Assembly (NCBI GenBank): GCA_965203505.1
Contig: OZ241880.1
Span: 3,035,460-3,099,459, forward strand
From: Bin127 sp965203505
Lineage (GTDB): Bacteria > Chloroflexota > Dehalococcoidia > Lucifugimonadales > Lucifugimonadaceae
Direction: 5' to 3'
DNA length: 64,000 bases
A program made the position numbers and the translations under genes. This document shows positions 42,236-51,900 of this stretch, in pieces. The notes below the pieces were generated by a model. The model was not told where the DNA came from. It saw only the letters and a program-made list of their open reading frames with translations, and made no database searches. Every line of letters begins with the position of its first letter. The first letter of the stretch is position 1.

Positions 42236-45232
42236 TTATTCATCGCCGCGCGAGGGTTCCGCCTTGGAAGAGGGAAGATGGTCAGTGAGAGGACCGCGGC
42301 ATCGCCTTGAGACTACGGTCGCGCCGAGAGCCACAGTTGCGATGCCGATGAGCATCAGCCAAAGCAATCCGGATGATACGGGCGCCGCACCGCCGGTGTC
42401 GGGGACCTCAGGTGTCGCCAGCGGTTCCGGTGTAGGGATGGCGGCCGGCGCACCCGCAGTGCCTACCGCCACCGTGGCAGGCAGCGCGCTCAAACTTCCG
42501 CACACATCCGTCGACGACGCACCGATGCGGACACGCGCCGAAAGAACCGTCAATGAAGCGTCAGAGTTCGTCACTACCAGCGCCACGTCGGAAATGTTTG
42601 ACCTAGCTGCTTGCGGGAGAGGCACACAGACCTCGGCTGGCGAGTTCAATCTGTAAGCAGACACCGAAGCGCCTGAAGCGTCGACCGCTGAGACTTGGTA
42701 ACTGTTTCCCGTCAAGGTGTAGCGATGTGCAGTCATGCCTGCGTTGGACGCGGTATCGGCGTCGTACATTCGCAACCCGACGACCTCGCCGTTCGGAACC
42801 GCACCTGGTCCGGCCGTAAGTGAAAAACCTTCCCCCTCGAAACGTCCGCCGCTGACCGGCGTGAAGACTTCGTACTGAGCCCCGTCTGCATCTACTAGAA
42901 CCGCCGGAATAGTGCCATCCGGGTTCATCGGTGCAACTGCGGGTTCCAGAATCGTTGGAGTGCGTCGGCGGACCTTCGCAGTGAATGTCGCGCGACAATT
43001 CGCCGACGTACCCACGCCGCAGGAGGTGAGCGTCGCGTGGATCGTGTAGGTCCCCGGCGTTTCAAGCGCTGTAAACAGAACCTCACGATCATCCGGATCG
43101 TCGTCCGAGTCCAGCGATGCATCGGCTTCACGGAATTCGCCGTCACCGCCTTCCACAGTCCACACCACATCTGTCTTCCCGTCGATCAGATCGTTGTCTA
43201 CGATGTCTTGCCTGCCGTACGGGACGATTCCGAGACGGACGGTCTCGCCTCCACTAACCGTGAATTCGGAGATCGTAGGTTCAAGCTTGTTTATGTAATT
43301 GTGGGCTTGGATCTTCAAGTCGTTGATCCGCGTATTTGCCAGCAAGCTAAAACCCCCTGGCAAGACCCCGTCATCGGAAATGCCCCAGACCACAGTTTGC
43401 TCGTCTTCCGAATCGGCGTCTCTGGCGACAGTAACGGTCACCGTCTGCGGCGTGTCCCAATTGTCCGGAGTGAACGTGACCAGACTCGGGCTGAATTGCA
43501 GATCCGGGTTGTCGGCCCCAACCGTCACTCGGGTCTCCCTTGGCGGTTCCGCGTCGAGTTTGATATCGAAAAACGATGTGCGGTCCTCGTTGAGCACTAA
43601 CAGTCTGGTGGCAAGAACTACGTTAGGGACCTCCGAAAGGTCCGACAACTGTCGCTCGCCCTTCCCGTAGACGCCGTTCCGTCCGGCCAGCTCTCTATTG
43701 TGCAGCCAAGGCTGGTACGTGGTCCCGGCCTTGTCCGGCATCTCGATGACATCGTGTATCAAAGGCCGCGGCGATTCCGTGTTAGTTCCCCAGTAGTTGT
43801 GAGTGGCGTGGACCCTCGCACGATTGACCCCGTATGTGTTGCCGCCGTTTTTGTCGGTGATCCGAATTCCGATCCCGTATCCGTTGATAACGTTGTACTT
43901 GACGTTCAACTCGAACCAGGCGGCAGCGGAAGTGCCGCTGCCGAACGCAGTCGCAGCGAATATGCCAAAGGAACTCGATGTTCCTTCCATGGTGTTGCCG
44001 ATGATGTCCGCCTTGATGCGTTCATCCTCGTCGCCGGCGCAAGACGCTATCTGGAATCCGTGGGCACCGTCGTGCATGTGGTTGCCGATTATCTTCGCGT
44101 TGGTGTTCACCGTCATGCCGTCCTGCGAAGCGCACCAGCCCACACCTAAAGCTATGTCGAAAAAACGGGATTGTCCGATGTCGTTTCCCCGGATCTCCAA
44201 GTTCGCCTCAATGGTTTCGCCGTCCGGTGAGTTTGGCACGAACCAGTTCGGGTAGTATGCGATGGCCGCTGCACCAATGTTGGTGAGTTTGTTGTTTGAC
44301 AGCACGCCGCTGGAAGCTCCCACCATGTTGATGGCGTAGCTCGCGGTATCCGAGATGACGTTCTCGCTAATGGTCGCGTTCAAATAGCCGCTTATGTGTA
44401 TTCCGATGGAAATTCCATTGTTTATATGGTTGCCGGTGATACGGATCGGCAGACGATTGGTAACCATCCCCGCATCATCTATATCGGGGACATACGATGC
44501 TGAGGTCTGCACACGAATCATCCGGAAAATACCCGCACCCTTCGAAGTGCCTACGGTCCCACCGCAAGCGTCCTCATTCCGGCGTGGATTTTGGACGCCG
44601 CGCGTTTCATCGAGAATGTCTAGGAGCAGATTGTTGGAGATGACACCAGAAGAATCTTCGAAAAATATCCCCCAGACAGCGAGTGCGCCCTGCCCGCCCG
44701 TGCGGTCGTAAACGCAATCGAACGCGAAATTGAAGCGGTCTATCGTGACGTCGGTGGAGGCTGTAACCGCGAAGACGGCATGTCTTCTTTCGGTGCTGTC
44801 CAAGTTTTCGACTATCCTTCTGGGCCTCAAGGTAGCGGCGGGCCTTGAATCGGGCTTGTTGCTGGCTCGAAGGACAACGTTAGTCGCATCTTGGATGTGC
44901 ATCGCGTTGCGGTACTCTCCCGCCCCAAAGACGAGCGTCGTATCGCTCTTGTAAGCATCCTTCAGCGTTGCCACCTCTGTCGACGAGTCGATGTCGAAAT
45001 AGGTGCTGAAGGTGGCAGGCGTGACCTGATGAGTTGTTTGGCTCGTCTGAGCTTCCGCGACATCTACACCATCACCGATCAACACCAGAACTGCCGCGGC
45101 AACTGCCAGTAGAAGGTGAACCGCTACCGCGGAACGAATTGGAACGCCTTTTAGACGAGGCTTAGAATCGGGGGGGGGGGGATAAACTAGGACGTATTGC
45201 TCCACACAGATCTCTCGACTGTCCTTTTTCAT
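42236..45232 (-). CDS. Giant surface protein with beta-helix and C-terminal anchor; poly-C tract near the start
   Basis: 998 residues. A 30-residue n-region, hydrophobic segment (AVAVHLLLAVAAAVLVLIG) and AEAQ site form the signal. Residues about 60-520 are right-handed parallel beta-helix repeats (ISNNLLLDILDE, RITGNHINNGISIG, ATISENVISDTASYAI, VLSNNKLTNIG). Residues about 560-640 look like a beta-sandwich (RETRVTVGADNPDLQF, DNWDTPQTVTVTVARD), followed by an Ig-like segment. The end has a Pro/Thr linker, PDTGG, a membrane helix (GLLWLMLIGIATVALGATVV) and a basic/acidic tail, similar to sortase or membrane anchors. Codons 18-21 are four CCC, a 12-base poly-C tract; any slip of one or two bases would put the gene out of frame, with no other start before the signal. 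Confidence 0.83.
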   Translation of the reverse strand: MKKDSREICVEQYVLVYPPPPDSKPRLKGVPIRSAVAVHLLLAVAAAVLVLIGDGVDVAEAQTSQTTHQVTPATFSTYFDIDSSTEVATLKDAYKSDTTLVFGAGEYRNAMHIQDATNVVLRASNKPDSRPAATLRPRRIVENLDSTERRHAVFAVTASTDVTIDRFNFAFDCVYDRTGGQGALAVWGIFFEDSSGVISNNLLLDILDETRGVQNPRRNEDACGGTVGTSKGAGIFRMIRVQTSASYVPDIDDAGMVTNRLPIRITGNHINNGISIGIHISGYLNATISENVISDTASYAINMVGASSGVLSNNKLTNIGAAAIAYYPNWFVPNSPDGETIEANLEIRGNDIGQSRFFDIALGVGWCASQDGMTVNTNAKIIGNHMHDGAHGFQIASCAGDEDERIKADIIGNTMEGTSSSFGIFAATAFGSGTSAAAWFELNVKYNVINGYGIGIRITDKNGGNTYGVNRARVHATHNYWGTNTESPRPLIHDVIEMPDKAGTTYQPWLHNRELAGRNGVYGKGERQLSDLSEVPNVVLATRLLVLNEDRTSFFDIKLDAEPPRETRVTVGADNPDLQFSPSLVTFTPDNWDTPQTVTVTVARDADSEDEQTVVWGISDDGVLPGGFSLLANTRINDLKIQAHNYINKLEPTISEFTVSGGETVRLGIVPYGRQDIVDNDLIDGKTDVVWTVEGGDGEFREADASLDSDDDPDDREVLFTALETPGTYTIHATLTSCGVGTSANCRATFTAKVRRRTPTILEPAVAPMNPDGTIPAVLVDADGAQYEVFTPVSGGRFEGEGFSLTAGPGAVPNGEVVGLRMYDADTASNAGMTAHRYTLTGNSYQVSAVDASGASVSAYRLNSPAEVCVPLPQAARSNISDVALVVTNSDASLTVLSARVRIGASSTDVCGSLSALPATVAVGTAGAPAAIPTPEPLATPEVPDTGGAAPVSSGLLWLMLIGIATVALGATVVSRRCRGPLTDHLPSSKAEPSRGDE
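45170..45181 (-). promoter_or_regulatory. 12-base poly-C tract inside the coding sequence
   Basis: Twelve consecutive C on the coding strand (Pro18-Pro21 of the beta-helix surface protein). In-frame at this length. It is placed upstream of the signal peptide, as in known on/off phase-variable surface genes. Confidence 0.6.
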
Positions 45233-45415
45233 AACCTTGGAAATAATACTAAACCGAACGGTTGCGATGTCTAGCGAGTCAGAAACTTCAAGTTCCGCAT
45301 CTCTCGCATCTCAAGACCGAGCCACGCAGAAACATTAGCGTTTGTTGCCCGATTTACTCTCCCCTTCGATCGGAGAGACGGGGTGAACATGGGATGTCGG
45401 TCGCAGCCCGAAACG

Positions 45416-45421
45416 TATAAT
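45416..45421 (+). promoter_or_regulatory. Candidate -10 element of tRNA-Pro
   Basis: TATAAT 13 bases before the mature tRNA 5' end, within ACGTATAATCGAGG. No good -35 is seen at 17 bases. A nearly identical ACGTATAATG occurs at 62021-62030. Confidence 0.5.
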
Positions 45422-45433
45422 CGAGGTTAGCGT

Positions 45434-45510
<77 letters not shown>

Positions 45511-45567
45511 CCGTCCACCCTCTCGAAATCCCGCGCAAGCTCTGTTTCCAGCGGGAGTCCACGATCT

Positions 45568-48500
45568 TTATTCGTCGCGACGCGGCATGTCGATGGTCAA
45601 CGCCTCATAGTCGTCTGAATCGCCATCCTTGGGTTTGTCACCACCCTCTCCACCGTCGTCCTCAGGGGTTGCGTCGCTGGGTGGCAAATCGTCGGGTTCA
45701 TCAGCCGAAGCGATTCGGAACCTGTAAATCATCGCACCGGCACCGATGACGATCGCCACGATCGCCAGTGCGATTGCGATGATCCACAGAGTTGCGTCCG
45801 CCTCATCTTCACTCGGAGGTGGTGGGGGCACGGTGGCGACCGGCTGCGGCGTGCTAGTCGGCACCTCTGTCGGTGTAGCTGTTGGTTCTGGGGTCGCTGT
45901 ACTGGTAGGCGTGTTAGTTGGAACCGCGGTGTGTGTCGGCGTCGCGGTGTGTGTCGGCTCGAGAGTATGAGTCGGCGTTTCCGTTGGCACCGGGGTTTCC
46001 GTGGGGACGGGTGTTGGAGTGTTGGTGGCGGTCGGTGGCGGCGTGGGCGTATCCGTTGGCAGCGGCGTCGGAGTATCAGTTGGCACTGGTGTTGACGTTG
46101 CTGTAGGCGTCGGGATTGGCGTGTCGGTCGGGATCGGAGTCTCGGTCGGTGGAACTACAACAGGGGTCGGAGGTGGCGGAGGCACCGGCGTAGATGTTGG
46201 TTCTGGAGTTTCTGTCGGCGTCACCGGCATTGGGGTAGCCGTCGGACTAGCCGTAGCCGGAACAAGAGTCGCCGTAGGTTCAATCGACTCCGGTTGTGCA
46301 AGGAACAACAAGCCGTCGAAAGTAGCCGCTCTCGCGCAGACCTTGGCCGGCACTGCGTTTAGCGGCTCTGCTTCGTACCTGATCGGTGAGTTCAAGAGCT
46401 GCTGCACACCATCGTCCAGCAACAACATGATCTCGATCTGTTCAAGCGAGTTGGTTGCAGAATCCGGCACCGGGAGGCAAATTTCGGCGTGCGGGACGAA
46501 TTTCATTCCAGATATCGGAAGCTGGTCCGATGACACGTATCTCGTCTCGTACCAATTCCCGATGGCGTCGTAGCGGCGAACGTTTGACTCCAAGGCAGTC
46601 GCCTCAGAGCCTTGGTTCAGTCGCACTCCGATCCAATCTCGGGCCGGGATGGCCAAAGCGGGAACCTCCATGGATACCTGGGGAGAATTTGGATCTTCGA
46701 AACGACCGCCTCGGTTATAAGTGGCAACGCCGTAGTCGTTGCCCATGTAAGTGGTGCTAGACGGATAAGGATCAACTTGGTAGATCTGAACTTCTTGATC
46801 TTCACCGATTACGCGAACCGGAATCCGCAGGCGAACTTGCACCGCGCCGCCAGGAACCGCTTGCGTGACCGTTACGCGAACCGCGAATTCTCCGACGCGG
46901 TGCGGCGCTGTGTAGACGGTGGAACGAGCCTCTGGTTCAGCGATGTCGCCGATCGATGCCGTCCAACGGATCGACATGTCATCGCGTTCGATCAGCGAGT
47001 TTTCTAAAGCACCGTCGGTGTTGAACAGATTCACGCCGATGACGGCGTCCTGACCTTTGCGCAAATTAAGGTGTGGCGAATAAGGTAGAGCGTCGCCGAA
47101 CACGGCGCCTTCGCGCGGTGAAACAATGGGCAACACGGTCGGCGCTTCAGAAAGCGGCGCAATGATCGTCTCCTCCGACCATGCTCCTTCTTCACCCAAA
47201 AGGTTGCGTGCACGCAACCTGAAGGCGTACTGAGTTGATGGGTCGTCTAATTCGACCACCCGTGGCGATGACGCGTTCCGATCTTTCGGCTCCAGTCCAT
47301 ATCGTTCATCGATCGGACGCCAGTCAAGGTCGAAAGCAAAATCGGTGAAGTTATCCCACAAAACCTTGACTTGCTCGTGTCCGACGGCTACCGCCGGCGG
47401 ATCAGGTGTCAACGCTGGCACGTCAACCTCGATCGCGTTCGCCACCGTGACGATCCCAATCACCTCGTCAGTGAGTCCGCACAGGTCTTTGACAATTAGC
47501 GTCAGCGTGTAACTTGCGGTCGTTTCGTAGTCCAACTCGTCAGTCGTGGTTATTTTGCCGGTCGACTGATCGATCTCGAAAGGCGCGTTAGCGGGTTCAG
47601 TCTCTCCGATCGAGAATATGAACTGGGAGTACGGGTCGTCGTCGGTCGCCGACACTGAACCCACGTCCACTCCGGCCGCGAGTTCTTCTCGAACGCTGAA
47701 GTCATATTCCTGTTCTCGGAATGCAGGCGCGGTGTTCGCCTTGTTTTCGGCGACAGAGGGAGCGACTACATACTCCGCCGACCACTTGGACTGCTCGCCA
47801 GTTTCCTTATCGACAGCCCGAATCCTGAAGACCCAATCAACGCTGTTTGACAGATTTTCGACGATCCGGCGATCTGCGTCGATGTTTCTGATGTTCCTAG
47901 AACTTGAAGCGCTGTATTCGAGGTTGTCGAATTGACGCCATTGAATGTCATAAGTTACGTCGTTCGACTGGTTCCAAACTAAGAATGCGCTTTGATTGCC
48001 GGCGCAGACCTGCGTGACCACGGGGATATCTGGCCCCGCTACATCAATCACTTCGACCTTCAGGTCATGCCGGATCGTTTGATTGCCAAGATCCGTAGCG
48101 CCTACCGTGATCGTGTACTCCTGCACTGACTCGTAGTCGAGTTTTTCGTAGACGTAAACCTCGCCGTTCGCGGCATTGATTGCGAACGGACCGCGCACGG
48201 GTGCGAGCAGCTCATAGTTGACGACGTCGTTGGTGTCGCCGCCAATCGCCGTGAACTGCGCAATTGAACCGCTGCGAAGGGTGTTTTCTTCTATCGATAC
48301 CGTGTCGAGAGTAGCTCGCCACGTCGGAGTGTCGTTGCTGGCTCCGGCAAGCGCTCGCGGCTCTGCGGATTCGATGCGACTCCAGTCGCTGAAGCCGGTT
48401 TGTGCTGTGGTACCTGATCTCAGACTTCGAACTTGGATATCGTACTCGGTGCGATTGGCCAAACCTCTGATTTCATATCTGTATCTGCCGGGATCCTCCA

Positions 48501-48795
48501 CCGTGTTCCAAGACGATGCGACTCCATCGCCCACTCGCCAACGAAGCTGGTAGGCATGTCCAGACTCCGGGCGCCATGAAACGTGCAGCTTACCGTTGCC
48601 AGGGACTACCGCGACGTCTTCGGGAGCCGCGGAATGGTGAGCTTCGGCTACTTCATTGGTCAGAGATTCGGACCACAACAGACTGGCGTTGGTCGCCGCG
48701 AAGAGCAAGAAGGCGACAGCTCCGAGAGCGGTGAATCGATGCAGTTTCGAGCGAGCAGATGCACGCCACGATTGGCTGAAGAGTGTCGATTTCAT
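45568..48795 (-). CDS. Stalked FN3/cadherin surface protein 1
   Basis: 1075 residues. Signal anchor or signal peptide at about 20-40 (TALGAVAFLLFAATNASLLW). FN3 domain (VAVVPGNGKLHVSWRPESGH, IQVRSLRSG), cadherin repeat (TLDTVSIEENTLRSGSIAQF, LDYESVQEYTITVGATD), FN3, second cadherin (YDFSVREELAAGVDVGSVSA, LDYETTASYTLTLIVKD), FN3, then about 300 unassigned residues. A stalk of PTETPTP-like repeats covers roughly 870-1000. A membrane helix (LWIIAIALAIVAIVIGAGAM) and a 45-residue acidic tail ending DSDDYEALTIDMPRRDE close the protein. The layout is that of a membrane-anchored adhesin held away from the cell. The same layout recurs in the next gene upstream, so they are tandem paralogues. Confidence 0.85.
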   Translation of the reverse strand: MKSTLFSQSWRASARSKLHRFTALGAVAFLLFAATNASLLWSESLTNEVAEAHHSAAPEDVAVVPGNGKLHVSWRPESGHAYQLRWRVGDGVASSWNTVEDPGRYRYEIRGLANRTEYDIQVRSLRSGTTAQTGFSDWSRIESAEPRALAGASNDTPTWRATLDTVSIEENTLRSGSIAQFTAIGGDTNDVVNYELLAPVRGPFAINAANGEVYVYEKLDYESVQEYTITVGATDLGNQTIRHDLKVEVIDVAGPDIPVVTQVCAGNQSAFLVWNQSNDVTYDIQWRQFDNLEYSASSSRNIRNIDADRRIVENLSNSVDWVFRIRAVDKETGEQSKWSAEYVVAPSVAENKANTAPAFREQEYDFSVREELAAGVDVGSVSATDDDPYSQFIFSIGETEPANAPFEIDQSTGKITTTDELDYETTASYTLTLIVKDLCGLTDEVIGIVTVANAIEVDVPALTPDPPAVAVGHEQVKVLWDNFTDFAFDLDWRPIDERYGLEPKDRNASSPRVVELDDPSTQYAFRLRARNLLGEEGAWSEETIIAPLSEAPTVLPIVSPREGAVFGDALPYSPHLNLRKGQDAVIGVNLFNTDGALENSLIERDDMSIRWTASIGDIAEPEARSTVYTAPHRVGEFAVRVTVTQAVPGGAVQVRLRIPVRVIGEDQEVQIYQVDPYPSSTTYMGNDYGVATYNRGGRFEDPNSPQVSMEVPALAIPARDWIGVRLNQGSEATALESNVRRYDAIGNWYETRYVSSDQLPISGMKFVPHAEICLPVPDSATNSLEQIEIMLLLDDGVQQLLNSPIRYEAEPLNAVPAKVCARAATFDGLLFLAQPESIEPTATLVPATASPTATPMPVTPTETPEPTSTPVPPPPPTPVVVPPTETPIPTDTPIPTPTATSTPVPTDTPTPLPTDTPTPPPTATNTPTPVPTETPVPTETPTHTLEPTHTATPTHTAVPTNTPTSTATPEPTATPTEVPTSTPQPVATVPPPPPSEDEADATLWIIAIALAIVAIVIGAGAMIYRFRIASADEPDDLPPSDATPEDDGGEGGDKPKDGDSDDYEALTIDMPRRDE

Positions 48796-48910
48796 CGGCT
48801 TACAAAGATGAATGCAACGAGTAGATCAACTCGTTCGCGTAAACATAGCAAAGCCGCGACCTGCAAATCAGCGGATTATCGCGCACCAAAAACGGCAATT
48901 CGCCGGGTGG

Positions 48911-51900
48911 CTACGAGTCGATCCGAAGTCTCTCGTACTCTTCGTCGTCATCCTCTGCCTCCTCCGCTGCGACATCGGGATCATCCAAATCTGTTTCTGC
49001 AGGATCGGGTGCATTCTCAGGATCAGTCGGATTTGCCGGAGAAGTGTCACCTTGCCGCGGTCGGCGGTTCAAGATTGTGAACGCAACCACAACTGTAGCG
49101 ATCACCAGGAACGCGAGCACAGCGAAGAAAATCAAACCGCCACGACCGGTTCCGCGATCTTCTTCTTCCGGTACGGTTGCTACGACTTCTTCAACCGCTT
49201 CGACTGTCGGAGTGTCGGTCGGCGGTATCGCAGTTGGTGTCGGCGTATTTGAGGGTACGGGCGTCGGCGTGTTAGTCGGTGTTGATGTCGCGGTTGGCAC
49301 AACGGCCTTCACGATCACAGGCGCCGGTGTTGGCGTATTCGTCGCGGTGGGAACCGGTGTGTCAGTCGCCTCAAGAATCGGCACTTCAGTAGGTTGCGCC
49401 GTGGGTGTCGCCGTTGATGTTGGTTCTAGAGTTGGAGTTGCCGTGCTGGTCGGCGTAGCGGTTGGTTGCGGCGTAGAAGTAGCCGTGGGTGGCTGAGGTG
49501 TGTCAGTCGGCGCCGGTGGCTCGGTCGGAACTGGTGTCGGCGTTGACACGCTGATGCCAACCGTCGGCGAAGGAACCGGCGACGGCGTTGGCGTCAGTGT
49601 GGCCGTTGCAGTAGGCGACGGTTCGGGTGTGGGCGTCGGCGTAGCGGTCGGCGGTTGGACGATGATCGGCGTCGGCGTAGCGGTTGGTATCGCATCATTC
49701 GATATGGCTAAGAACAATTCGCCGTCGAACAGCTCAGAATGTCCGCAAACCAATGCCGGGTCATTAAAAGTCGGATCGGGTTGGAACCGTACCGGAAGTG
49801 CCAGCGCTGAGTGAGACCCATCAGGCGCTATGCGCGTGACGTCGAGTGCTTGCAGGGCAAACGTCCATTCTTCTGGAACCGGCAAGCACAGTGCAGCATT
49901 CTTGGTGAACGACATGTTCACGATCGGCCGCCCCGTCTTGTCTATGAACTCGGCGGCAAATACGTTTCCGACTCCAGTGAAACCGGGTATTTGGTCTTCT
50001 ACCGTCGCTGCCGGCTCGCCCGGAGCGATGTTGACGCCGACCCATTCAAAACCGGGTATAGAGTGTTGCCGAACCTTGAACAGGGCTTTGGTCGCTTGCG
50101 GCGGTCGGTATTCTTTGTCCTCCGAGTACGCGATCGTGGCGTATTCAACGCCGTCCACCACTACGACGCGTGGCGCACTTTCGTCCGAAACGTACGGTTT
50201 TACTAAACCGTTGTCGCCGATGACGTGTACGACCATCTCAAGATTCCGTTGCACTATGCCGCCAGGGACTCGTTGTTTAACCACGACGCTAATGTCGTAC
50301 TCGCCTTCCTGCGGCGGCGCCGTGTAGAACATCACCCGATCTCGATCGTTAGACACGTCACCGGCTGCAACTCGCCATGTTGCGGTGATATCGTCCCGGT
50401 CCAACAACGAGTTGTCGAGTTGACCATCGATGCCGAACATGTTGAAGCCGAGCCGGGCCGTCTGGCCTTCTCGCAGCGTTATTCCATCCAAAAACACTTC
50501 CGCGCCGCCGAGGACCTGTCCCTGCCGAGGGATATCGATAGCCGCTATCGTCGGCGCTGGGACGGCGGGGTCGACGATCGTTTCCTCCGACCAATCGCCC
50601 GCCACCCCGAGGGGGTTGACGCGCCTCAAGCGGAATGCGTATGCCGTGTCGGGTTGCAGTAGATCTACCACCGTGGGCATAGTCGCATCTCGGTCTTGCG
50701 GCCGTGGTCGATACTCTTGAGCGATCGGGCGCCAATCGAGGTCGTAGATGTCCTCGTAGTCGGTGGGCCACACGACGACCACTTGATCGTGCCGTTCGAT
50801 GATCGTAGGAGGATTGGGTACTAACGGGATCGCGTCGACGTCGGGGTTGTCGAGCACCGTGACTGTAGCGTCGGCGTAATCGCTGGAGCCGCAGAGGTCC
50901 GTTGCCGAGAACACGAGCGAATACGAGGTTTGAGTTTCGAAGTCCAAGCGTCCTGAAGTCGTCACGATACCGGTGAAATCGTCGATTTCGAATGGTGCAT
51001 CTTCCGGGGTCGACTCGATGATCTGGTAGCGCAGCGAGCTATAGCGATCCTCATCCCTCGCCACCGCGTATCCCACGTGAACACCTGCCGGTTGCTCTTC
51101 AAGAACCTCATACTCAAACAACTCACGCCGAAATTCCGGAGCTGTGTTCCTAGCACCACCAACGAAGACCGCCTCTTCAGACGACCATTTGCTCTGCTCC
51201 CCCGTCTTCTTATCCACGGCACGTACTCGGAAGACCCAAGTCGTGTCGATCGGCAAGTTCAGCTCGGTATCGATCGGTGTGCCGATCCATGTCGGTTCGC
51301 CGACGCTCGACCGCAAAGTGCGCCGTTCCAATTCGTAGTCGTACTTCGTGTTGTCCCGCCTCCAACGAACCTCGATACCCGTCTCACCTGAACACACTCG
51401 GGTCAGAATCGGAGGTGGCGGGCCCTCGGCGTCGATCACTTCGACATCAAAGTCATGGGTGATCTCGAACCCACCCACGTCAGTGGCCCGGACGGTGAAT
51501 CGGTACTCCTCGATAACTTCGTAATCGAGTTCGCCGTACATGTAGATGTCGCCGTCACGAGCGTTGATCGAAAACGGGAATAAATCGAGCGCCGGAAACG
51601 GCGGCACGATCTCGTAGCGAATGTCATCATCTCTGTCGGCATCAGTTGCCTTGAAGGTGGCGATCGGATTGTCATAGCGGCGATTTTCGACGATCTCCAC
51701 ACTACTTGCTGTAGTGACCCATCTCGGCGAGCGGTTGTTTTGTGCCGGGCTGATCGGTCTGGCCACGTACGAACCCGCGATCACTGTGGAACCGCCCCGC
51801 TGGCTCTGCACTTCCACTTCATAAGGGGTATTGTTGTTCAAATTGCGGATCGTGTAATTGTCAGCCGCGGCGTTGCGCCACGACGACCAATTGTTCGAAT

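Noticed and set aside
49044..49814. Val/Gly-rich plus-strand proteins opposite the stalk regions
   Set aside because: They are the complement of Thr/Pro stalk codons, with no independent support.
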